Below are positions 23,881-34,800 of a DNA stretch of 64,000 nt, in pieces. The notes under the pieces are model-generated. The model was not told the origin of the DNA. It was given only the letters and a program-made list of their open reading frames with translations, and did no database searches. The DNA comes from Hydractinia symbiolongicarpus (lineage: Eukaryota; Cnidaria; Hydrozoa; Anthoathecata; Hydractiniidae). The position numbers and the translations under genes were made by a program. The stretch lies in the NCBI RefSeq assembly GCF_029227915.1, contig NC_079889.1:2974001-3038000 (forward strand), given 5' to 3'. Positions within the stretch are counted from its first letter, which is position 1; every line of letters begins with the position of its first letter.

Positions 23881-23883
<3 letters not shown>
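23243..23883 (+). CDS. THAP-domain protein, truncated at a (TA)n tract
   Basis: The ORF starts MVKWSCASALCFNN. The THAP zinc-binding pattern is visible: C6 and C11, then Cys and His in ICCEHW (about residues 57-60), with supporting FYRLPR and DLPDVVF segments. Residues 75-185 are Lys/Glu/Asn-rich coiled coil with two repeated RLNKEL motifs. The frame then runs into a dinucleotide repeat (IYIYIY). THAP domains bind DNA and commonly sit at the N-terminus of P-element or Kolobok transposases. The expected catalytic part is missing here. Likely the 5' end of a transposase gene or of a gene derived from one, broken at the microsatellite. No introns are evident. Confidence 0.75.
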
Positions 23884-23921
<38 letters not shown>

Positions 23922-23947
23922 GACATATATACATATAGACCCCACAA

Positions 23948-23982
<35 letters not shown>
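23881..23982. repeat. (TA)n microsatellite, interrupted
   Basis: Two TA runs (about 23881-23915 and 23953-23982) surround a short unique block containing CCCCACAAGCAAAA. That 14-mer occurs inverted at about 23022-23036 after the duplicated THAP fragment. Confidence 0.9.
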
Positions 23983-23984
<2 letters not shown>

Positions 23985-24234
23985 ACGAAGTAATTTTAAC
24001 ACAAATTACAACAGAGTGCTCAATGTGTAACAGAGCAGTTATATTATTTTTATGTTTTGTTTTCAAGAAAAAACTACATTAATTTTGCTACTTAAAGTTT
24101 CATGCTTCTTAGCAATCTTCAGGCAAATGATACAAATTATACAAGTTGGTACTAACTAAAGTATAAACCTTTTAATTACGTGATACAACGTAATAAAACA
24201 AATAAATACAAATAAATACATTGTTCGTTACAGT

Positions 24235-24790
24235 TCATTTCAACCATTTCAAAGTAAATTTGTTGCGATGGCGACATTTGTTGATAAGTTCTGTTCTTTT
24301 ATTTAACAGTCCCTTCGGTTCAGCTCGTACAATTGCTATTTTTTCTGTTAGGCACAAGTCACACGTGCGCGCTCCTGTCTTATACGGCATTGCACGTCTT
24401 TCTATACTCCATAAGATTTCAAAGTCTGTTCCGTCGTCTTTTAATCTCCAAATTAATTTCGACAATTCGGTTTCGTTTCTGTATTTCTCGTGTCGAAAGG
24501 ACTTTTTGTGGTTGTTAAACCTTTCTTTAAATTCGCCTTCGCATAATCCGTAGTAAAATTCCTTTTTGTCTACGTATTTGACTTCCGCTTTGTAGATGAT
24601 GCACGCAGCTAAACAGTCACCATTCAGTGGACACTGGGACTTATCCCGGCAGTTGCAAGGTCGTTGTTTTTGCCTTTCTTCAGAAGTGAGAACTTTTTTA
24701 TTATGGCCCTTTATCCCGGCAGTTGCAAGGTCGTTGTTTTTGCCTTTCTTCAGAAGTGAGAACTTTTTTATTATGGCCCTTTATAGCCCA
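24235..24790 (-). pseudogene. Penelope-like element 3' fragment (GIY-YIG endonuclease region)
   Basis: On the minus strand the frame entering at about 24715 gives a Cys-rich knuckle (CNCRDKSQCPLNGDC). It continues with a GIY-YIG-type core (IIYKAEV, YYGLCEGEFKERFNNHKKSF). It closes with the C-terminal block CDLCLTEKIAIV, LLNKRTELINKCRH and a stop at 24235. This order is typical of Penelope-like elements, whose RT lies upstream; no RT is present here. The 5' side is cut at the (TA)n tract at 24800. The 3' side runs to the other (TA)n near 23990. Confidence 0.8.
24641..24784 (+). repeat. ~72-bp tandem duplication at the truncated end of the Penelope-like fragment
   Basis: The block from CCCGGCAGTTGCAAGG to TTATTATGGCCC occurs twice in a row without visible differences. 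It sits at the junction with the (TA)n tract, suggesting a recent slip or template jump during insertion. Confidence 0.85.
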
Positions 24791-24798
24791 TATATGGC

Positions 24799-24799
<1 letters not shown>

Positions 24800-24890
<91 letters not shown>
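24800..24890. repeat. (TA)n microsatellite flanking the giant element, left
   Basis: About 45 uninterrupted TA units lie between the Penelope-like fragment and the left end of the 17.5-kb unit. Confidence 0.95.
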
Positions 24891-24892
<2 letters not shown>

Positions 24893-24985
24893 CTAAATCG
24901 CCCTAATGTGGACAACTAAAGCAAAAAAAACTATCGTAAAGTGGACACGATCGTAATGTGGACATTTTTCGTGTCCACGTAACGT
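24891..24985 (+). repeat. left terminal inverted repeat and subterminal boxes
   Basis: Three GTGGACA boxes lie at about 24908, 24941 and 24959, spaced 33 and 18 bp, followed by an inverted TGTCCAC at about 24974. It pairs with 42320-42378. Such spaced boxes at both ends look like recombinase binding sites, but binding is inferred. Confidence 0.6.
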
Positions 24986-25812
24986 TTGCGCTAATTTCTA
25001 ACCCTCTTTTGTTAACGCAGTCATAATGACATCTAATTGTCATTCTTAAGGTCCTAACAGAGTACTAATTAAGGTACTGTATGCATATTTTTACGCAGCG
25101 CAATTATTAAAAAATAGGCATATTGGATTTGGGGTATATATCTCTCTTTTGTAATTTTCGTACATTAGGTGGACACGATATATATCTTGCAATTCTGAAG
25201 CAGCGGGAGGCTATATCTCGGTCGTTTTGATGACGTGGTCTGTAACACAAAGGAGGCTCCTAATTATATTGTTTTTATGCAAAATTATGTCGGTATAAAA
25301 GATATATTGCAATTTTATTGGTTTGGCCTGCAAAAATACCGCGAAAATTTTCAGCACATATTCTCACCAGCCGGCATGCCGTACATCCATAATGGCACCT
25401 TTGTTTATCATGTGGATTGTCCTGTGGGAACGATAAAGTGTTAATTATTTTGTTTTTATGGAATTTCTCTGCCTTGTTTATGTGAATAAAGTAGATGAGG
25501 TAAACCCTATGTTATATTTCACCTCAATGTGCAGAAACAAGTAATATAATTTATCTGATTGCCAAGTTTCGCTCAGCTACTTTGCTAACTAGCCAGAAAA
25601 GAGTGGTTAGCTAGCTAATGTACGTTTCTATTTATGTAGTCAAACAAGTAGCCACCAATGTTAGTTATCGAAAAATCAAAAAAATATATAAGTGGCTAAG
25701 CTTTAGCTAAGTATCTGGCTACCTTTAGATGGATATATATTGCTATATTTCCTATGTTTTAGGGTTGTGTGAGCACTGAGAGTGGATTTAAGCTATCCAT
25801 TTTGTTAAAAAA

Positions 25813-28800
25813 ATGGCCAAGGTAGCTCAAGTTCAATACAATACTGTAAGTAGGAATTTAAATTTTGTTGTTGGACTATGTGTTCAGCATTTCTAATTCT
25901 TGCCACTTAGTGAAAGCTCTTTAGGAAACTGCTGTGTGTCACCTGAACATTTTAATTCTGTGATTTCATTTTTCTTGGTAACTTTCTCTTTCACCAGGCA
26001 ACACAGAATAGCTATATATGACATGATATCCGGAGCTTTACATCTAGGATACAAAACTTTTTGGTGGCCACTAATCAACAGGATTGAATTTTCAGTTTTG
26101 CATGACTTAATTGAAAACATGTTAGTAGTGTTTTATTCTACGAGGGTGCCGATAAGCCGCATACGCCGTAAAAAGTGCGGGCGTTTTCCGGCTAGTTCGG
26201 CGTTTTGTAAGAAATTCGGTATTCGCCCGAAAAAACCCGCATAGGCCCGAACAATGCCCGAAAAACAAAAGGAAACAGACACTGATATGATTCATAAAAA
26301 CTATAAAAATTAAAATAAACTTACTATGTGGTAGCGAAGTTCTTAAAAGAACTGTTTTTGATGGTTCTTATCGGCACCCTCTTTTTATTCTACAGACCAA
26401 GTAATTATATACCCTTCTTTGCCTCTGATTTTTTTAACATGAACTCAGGTATATATATATATATATATATACTTTAAATTTAATCAGAAATTAAATGCTT
26501 ATATATTATTCATGCTTAGTAAGTGAGTGCGAGTGAGTGCAAACCATCCCGTAAGATTCACATTCAAATGAGGCTATTATATAGCTATTAGATTCAAATG
26601 TACGACTTTCTAATCTTGTGCAAAGTGATAAACATGTCACAACTATACATTCAAAACGAAAAGTAAATTTATTTTTTTCTTAATTGGGTGTAAAATTATT
26701 TCTGTTAAGTGAAATAAGTACTTTTATATGCCAGTATATTTACAAATGTACATGCTTCGAATATGAAAACTTGCTACCCATGTTGTTGTTTTCCAATTAT
26801 CTCATGCTTTATGTTGAGCATTGACACCTTTGTGCTGTGGGGTGATGGTAGCAGTTTTAAAAATGGGTGGAATTTTGCTTGTTTCAAGGCACATTTTCCA
26901 GATTGTTGTGTGTGAAGTTGTAATTGTTGACTCGCATTTGGGATGAAAATTTCAACATATTAGTTTTAAGTATTTAAGGATATGTAAAGGAAATCTCTAT
27001 ATATGTGTCCACCTTGATTTTTAATATTTATATTTTTGATATGTCCACTTTAGGATGATATTTTCAATACATAAGTTTTAAGTATTCAAGAACATATAAA
27101 CGAAATATTTATGCATATATATGTTCACTTTGAGTTTTACAATGATAATTTCGACATAACAGTTCTAAAATTTTTAGGGATATGTAAGAGAAATGTCTGC
27201 GTGTCCACTGACTCAACTTTTACAATGTGTGCACTTTATGATGTTTATCATTACTTATGTTACTTATGTTAACTTTTGAAGTTGTGGACGACGGACGTCA
27301 GTCACTTTTTTCTTTGTTGTTTTGTTTGCTCCATTCGTAGACTAAGTTTAGGTCTGCTTGCACATTTTCAATGTCACTTTCAGAGCTAACCTTCATTGTA
27401 AGTCTTGTATCATCTGCAAAGCTTGAGAGAGATGCGTCCTTTACAGAAAGATCAGGAAGATGAGCGGTCCAAGCGCACTTCCTTGTGGTACGCCAGAGAT
27501 GACTTTTGTGGTGTGTGAGTGGTGACCGTTTACTGAGACGTACCCTTATTTTGACTTTCCCAAATTGAACTAGTTGAATGCTTTTATTTATGTATTTTAT
27601 TGAAGACATTTTTAATAAAAAAAAGATTTATTTTGTTACTTTTAGGATAAAACTTTATTAGGATGTATATTTGACTAAAAGAAAGAAACTTGATTGTATT
27701 TTTTTGAAACTGTGGTGATTTGGTAACTGTAAGTGGTCTAAAAAATTGCATCTTGACACGTGGAGGACGGGGATTTTCTTAAAACTTTCCTAAGATTTTA
27801 AGGTTGTTGAGGCTCATTTTCTTATCAAAAAAGACATGTAATATCAAAAGAGATGCCTATGTATATGGTCATTTTAAGTTTTACGAGTTATGACTTTGAC
27901 ATATCTACTTTAATATATAGTTTTGGCATATAAATTTAACTTTCTTTAAGAATATCTAAAAAGAAATATGAATGTCCACTTTGAGTTTTAAAATTTATGT
28001 TTTTGATATGTCCATGTTAGGATGATAATTGGGACATATTAGTTCAAGAATATGTATAAAGGAAACGTTTATGTATATGTCCACTTTGAGTTTTAAAACT
28101 TATGTTTTTGATATGTCCACTTTAGGATGAAAATGTCGACATATTAGTTTTAACTATTTCAAATATGTAAAAAGAAAATGTATATGTCCACCTTAAGTTT
28201 TAAAATTTATGTTTTTGATATGTCCACTTTAGCATGATAATTTCGAGATAAAATTATTTTAAATATTCAAGAATATGTAAAGGAATTTCTATGTATGTGT
28301 CCACTTTAAGTTTAAAAATTTATGTATTTGGTATGTCCACTTTAGGATGATAATTTTGAGATAAAATTATTTTAAATATTCAAGAATATGTAAAGGAAAT
28401 GTCTATGTATATGTCCACTTTAAGTTTTAAAATTTATTTTTTTGACATGTCCACTTTAGGATGATAATTTCGACATATTAGTTTCAACTATTCAAAAATA
28501 TTTAAAAAGGAAATGTCTATGTATATGTCCACTTTGAGTTTTAAAATTTATGTTTTTGATATGTCCACTTTGGATGATAATTTCGACATATTAGTTTTAA
28601 CTATTCAAAAATATGTAAAAAGGAAATGTTTATGTATATGTCCACTTTGAGTTTTAAAATTTATTTTTTTGACATGTCCACTTTAGGATGATAATTTCGA
28701 CTAGTTTTAACTATTCGAAAATATTTAAAAAAGAAATGTGTATGTATATGTCCACTTTGAGTTTTAAAATTTATGTTTTCGATATGTCCACTTTAGCATG

Positions 28801-31800
28801 ATAATTTTGAGATAAAATTATTTTAACTATTCAAAAATATGTAAAAAGGAAATGTCTATGTATATGTCCACTTTGAGTTTTAAAATTTATGTTTTTGATA
28901 TGTCCACTTTAGGATGATAATTTCGACATATTAGTTTTAACTATTCAAAAATATGTAAAAAGGAAATGTTTATGTATATGTCCACTTTGAGTTTTAAAAT
29001 TTATGTTTTTGATATGTCCACTTTGGATGATAATTTCGACATATTAGTTTTAACTATTCAAAAATATGTAAAAAGGAAATGTTTATGTATATGTCCACTT
29101 TGAGTTTTAAAATTTATTTTTTTGACATGTCCACTTTAGGATGATAATTTCGACTAGTTTTAACTATTCGAAAATATTTAAAAAAGAAATGTCTATGTAT
29201 ATGTCCACTTTGAGTTTTAAAATTTATGTTTTTGATATGTCCACTTTGGATGATAATTTCGACATATTAGTTTCAACTATTCAAAAATATGTAAAAAGGA
29301 AATGTCTATGTATATGTCCACTTTGAGTTTTAAAATTTATGTTTTTGATATGTCCACTTTAGGATGATAATTTCGACATATTAGTTTCAACTATTCAAAA
29401 ATATGTAAAAAGGAAATGTCTATGTATATTTCCACTTTGAGTTTTAAAATTTATGTTTTTGACATGTCCACTTTAGGATGATAATTTCGACATATTAGTT
29501 TCAACTATTCAAAAATATGTAAAAAGGAAATGTCTATGTATATGTCCACTTTGTGTTTTAAAATTTATGTTTTTGATATGTCCACTTTAGGATGATAATT
29601 TCGACATATTAGTTTTAACTATTCAAAAATATGTAAAAAGGAAATGTTTATGTATATGTCCACTTTGAGTTTTAAAATTTATGTTTTTGATATGTCCACT
29701 TTGGATGATAATTTCGACATATTAGTTTTAACTATTCAAAAATATGTAAAAAGGAAATGTCTATGTATATGTCCACTTTGAGTTTTAAAATTTATGTTTT
29801 TGATATGTCCACTTTGGATGATAATTTCGACATATTAGTTTTAACTATTCAAAAATATGTAAAAAGGAAATGTTTATGTATATGTCCACTTTGAGTTTTA
29901 AAATTTATGTTTTTGATATGTCCACTTTAGGATGACAATTTCGACATATTAGTTTCAACTATTCAAAAATATGTAAAAAGGAAATGTTTATGTATATGTC
30001 CACTTTGAGTTTTAAAATTTATGTTTTTGATATGTCCACTTTAGGATGATAATTTCGACATATTAGTTTTAACTATTCAAAAATATGTAAAAAGGAAATG
30101 TCTATGTATATGTCCACTTTGAGTTTTAAAATTTATGTTTTCGATATGTCCACTTTAGCATGATAATTTCGAGATAAAATTATTTTAAATATTCAAGAAT
30201 ATGTAAAGAAAAATTTCGACTAGTTTTAACTATTCAAAAATATTTAAAAAAGAAATGTGTATGTATATTTCCACTTTGAGTTTTAAAATTTATGTTTTTG
30301 ATATGTCCACTTTAGGATGATAATTTCGACATATTAGTTTTAACTATTCAAAAATATGTAAAAAGGAAATGTTTATGTATATGTCCACTTTGAGTTTTAA
30401 AATTTATGTTTTTGACATGTCCACTTTAGGATGATAATTTCGACATATTAGTTTTAACTATTTAAAATATGTAAAAAGAAAATGTATATGTCCACTTTAA
30501 GTTTTAAAATTTATGTTTTCGATATGTCCACTTTAGCATGATAATTTCGAGATAAAATTATTTTTAATATTCAAGAATATGTAAAGAAAAATTTCGACTA
30601 GTTTTAACTATTCAAAAATATTTAAAAAAGAAATGTGTATGTATATTTCCACTTTGAGTTTTAAAATTTATGTTTTTGTTATGTCCACTTTAGGATGATA
30701 ATTTCGACATATTAGTTTCAACTATTCAAAAATATTTAAAAAGGAAATGTCTATGTATATGTCCACTTTGAGTTTTAAAATTTATGTTTTTGTTATGTCC
30801 ACTTTAGGATGATAATTTCGACATATTAGTTTTAACTATTCAAAAATATGTAAAAAGGAAATGTTTATGTATATGTCCACTTTGAGTTTTAAAATTTATG
30901 TTTTTGATATGTCCACTGTAGGATGATAATTTTGACATATTAGTTTTAACTATTCAAAAATATGTAAAAAGGAAATGTTTATGTATATCTCCACTTTGAG
31001 TTTTAAAATTTATGTTTTTGACATGTCCACTTTAGCATGATAATTTTGAGATAAAATTATTTTAACTATTCAAAAATATTTAAAAAAGAAATGTGTATGT
31101 ATATTTCCACTTTGAGTTTTAAAATTTATGTTTTTGTTATGTCCACTTTAGGATGATAATTTCGACATATTAGTTTCAACTATTCAAAAATATTTAAAAA
31201 GGAAATGTTTATGTATATGTCCACTTTGAGTTTTAAAATTTATGTTTTTGATATGTCCACTTTAGGATGACAATTTCGACATATTAGTTTCAACTATTCA
31301 AAAATATGTATAAAGGAAATATCCATGTATATGTCCACTTTAAGTTTTAAAATTTATGTTTTTGATATGTCCAATTTCAAATGATAATTTCGGCATTATT
31401 TTACTGACTCACTTGTATTACTTAATTCTCTTTAGAGAACGAAAAGAAGTAGAGCTAATGATGTTAAATCGCCAAGACAAACTGCACTATATTATTGTAA
31501 AAGGGGAACTGATCCAAAATCATTTGTAAAGAAATGGATTAATGATCACATTGGTAAATTTGTTATTTTTTTGAATAACTGTTATAACTTAACTTCTTAA
31601 TGATTACAGAATAGATGTGTGGTAAACATATATTTGTAGGATATGGTGTGTTTACAACATTGCCCCTGAAACATCACCAGTTTGTCCTGCAATATCCTGG
31701 AAAAGTTCTCACAAGAAAGGAAGGAGAGAGATTAGAGCTAGAGTATCCAACTTCCTGTGGATCATTTATTTTCTTTATGGACAAAAAGTGGTATGTCGAA

Positions 31801-34800
31801 TTGAGAATGCCTTTTGTTTTCAGTTTCATTTGGGGAGGCACTTGAAGTTGGATCACATTCACCTAATAGCTAAGGTGAAAATAGAAGGTCTTATTTAGGA
31901 ATTGGAGTGTAGATGTGTTTTATGTAAGCTTGACGTACCAAAGTAGCACCAGGAAGTTAAGACTACTTAGCTTTTACATCAAATTACATATAGACATAAA
32001 CAATTTCTGTTTTGGATTTTTTGCAATTTGATTTAAAACATCTTATGGTAAAGATAAAAACGAAACTACAAACAGTTCCCTTCTATAGTTCTCTATGTCT
32101 TAATATATTTTTTAAATTTTTAGTGTTGATGCTACAAATGAGACCAGGCTGGGAAAATATGTGAACCATTCAAGTCATCGGAAATATTTGAATTGTTATC
32201 CAAAATTGATCGAGGAGGGTGGAAATGCATTCATATGTTTGTTTGCTTCCTATGACATTCCTTTAGGAACTGAACTGCGATACAATTATGGAATTTCAGG
32301 GCTAGAATGGCAAAAGGTAGCACACAATTAACAAAATTTATATTTTCCTCTTTTGAGTATGCCTAAGCTTGTTGTCTGCAAGTATGTTGTATGTCAAACA
32401 GCTTTTATTTTGAACACAGCTTTCGGACATGTTTTAAAAAAAACTTCTAGGATAAAAGATATATACATATATGAAAGAACAGTCAAATAAAACTGTTTGT
32501 TTCTTGTAGGATCCAACACATAATATACCATTCAATTTAGAAGACCTAGTTTCAGATAGGCTAGTAAGTTTTTATATTACATGTAATAAATAGTAAGTGT
32601 GCATATAATAAGGTCGTCCATTAGCAATATGTTTTATCCATTTTCTAGTTTCTTGGGATCTTCCTTTTCTATGATATTTGTTGTTTCAGGTGTTGAGTAA
32701 GAACTTGACCTTGGTCCAAGGCAAGAATAACTTGACCTCTGATGTCATTGCAAAAAAGGTAAACGTGATAAAAAATAAGACACAGTTGATATAGCAAAAC
32801 GAATGTTGTTTTTTGAAATGTGAACACTGATAATATCTTCTTAGAAGGAGGATAATGACGAAAATGTGGGTATCATTACAGATATTCTCAAAAAATTGCT
32901 TGATGATGTGGTGGCAACTCAGGTGATAAACTTGTTATATTTTCTAATTTTATAAAAAATTCAATGTAAATTGAAGTATGTAAAGTGGTAAAGCTACTAC
33001 ATTTTGCTGTTTAAGGAAAAGCATCACCTTATTATTTTTTAAAGGCCAGGTACAAAATCCCAGTTGAGCCATGGGCTGCCAAGTAAAAATGATTTTTTTT
33101 ATTAGAGAATTGAATCTTTACATACCTGGTTCTTTTAAAATTGTTATTTTTGATTCAAAGCTTCTAAGACTCGTTTTCAGAGTGGCTGCTAAGAAATACA
33201 AGCTTTATGAAACATAGCACACAATCTGTTCTAGCATAGGAATAAGACAAACTTTTTTAAAAAATGTTGTAAATTGAGTGTGCCAAATCTTAAACTAGTT
33301 CTTGTTAAATTTAACATTCTTTATTTTTAAGATGGAAAATATGGTGCCAGATTTTTCAGACAGTGAAGATGAGGGACTAAAATCAAGTGGCAACATGTAT
33401 AATTTTTGTTTCTTTTTTCTTAATGTCACAGTGCTGGCAATGGAGAGTCTTGGTGTTATAAAGTTTAATATTATTTAAATTCTTTACGTCTTTATTTACT
33501 AGGTTAATAAATTTACTTCCCTTTATGGTAAGCCTATTTGAGTTTGGTGCACTATTCATGGACTTTTTAGTTTTGCTTTATTATTGTTGTGGTCATATAT
33601 ATTTCTATGATTACATTGACGGTTTACATAACAGAAATTACGGCACTAATGTTAAATTAATTTAAATCATAATTTGTTTGTGTTAGCATAATTGCTGATA
33701 ACAATAAAAATGTTTGTTCTCCTTTTAGTCCATGGTTGAAGATTCTGAAGAGGCAGAAGATATTTCAGAGTTGGATACTTTGAATCATATTTCGTCTGTA
33801 AGTAATTTATAATTTTGCGTATTCAAGAAATTAAACCTAAACCTTTGTCCATATGAGGAAATCGGACTGGTATAGGCTTTTGTAATACATACTTTGTTGA
33901 ATGTCATGCTTCCTAGACATAATTGCATTTAAAATTACTATCAATTATATAAATTTAAATGCTCTTAGGTCACAGTTTCAACTCCGATACAGACTAGAAA
34001 ACTATCAGTTCAGTATAAGGTATGATAGGAACTTCAAAACAACTTCCACAATTTTAATTCATTAAAATTGTGAAAATGAACGCTGTAAAATTTTCATGGT
34101 GTAACATTTTTCATTATAAATCATAACGCCATAAATAGATTGAGTGATTTGTTTATTGCCGTCAAAGATACCAAACAACTGCTATTTTATAATTCAGTGG
34201 TCAATTCTCTAAGTTTATAATCTCGCGTGTTCGTTTTTAAATTGAAAGTCTCTAGACGCTTGTTTGCCATAATCTAGGAAGTATAAAGATAGCATAAATA
34301 TTAATTGTATGCCATGAAAAAATTCTGCTAACTAAATTTATTCTCTTCCCTTCTTTAATTTAATTTAACTTAAAAGTAAAAGTCACATTTGTCTTGTTCA
34401 TAGGCTTCAGGTGTGCAAACAAGTATTGATAAAGGTAAAGCTGCCATCTACATTAAATTAATTTTCTATTAAGCTCCAATGTGACTGATTCTTTTTGCAT
34501 TTAGTGCAATGATTTTAAGTTGTTATTCGAATTCTGGGCCTTCAAAAAATCCTTCTGAATAAAGCATGTTCTCATATGATATATAACTGGATTTCCAAAA
34601 AGGACTCTGTTGTTGTAACTTAGAACTCATAACCTGCTCGCTTTTATTCGTAAATACTAACCCGCTCACCTTTATCAAGTCCCATTTTATAAACTGTTTT
34701 TATCTGTTTTAAAAAAGCCATACTGTGTCTGTTTTAAGTATTTATTTTAATTGGTCCATTGGCTAAAAAGTGTCCTTTGTTATTTTGGTTTCAAATAGGT

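Noticed and set aside
24596-24919. 107-codon plus-strand ORF ending in Ile-Tyr repeats
   Set aside because: Opposite strand of the Penelope-like fragment and its duplication, continued through TA repeats.
25235-25444. 69-codon ORF near the left end of the giant element
   Set aside because: No motif, no start context or splice partner; could be chance.
29141-29326. 61-codon ORF in the repeat array
   Set aside because: A by-product of the tandem repeat; the same peptide recurs within it.
27840-31390. CRISPR-array-like appearance of regular repeats
   Set aside because: Units of about 114 bp have no unique spacers, the repeat includes the whole unit, and the setting is a eukaryotic intron.
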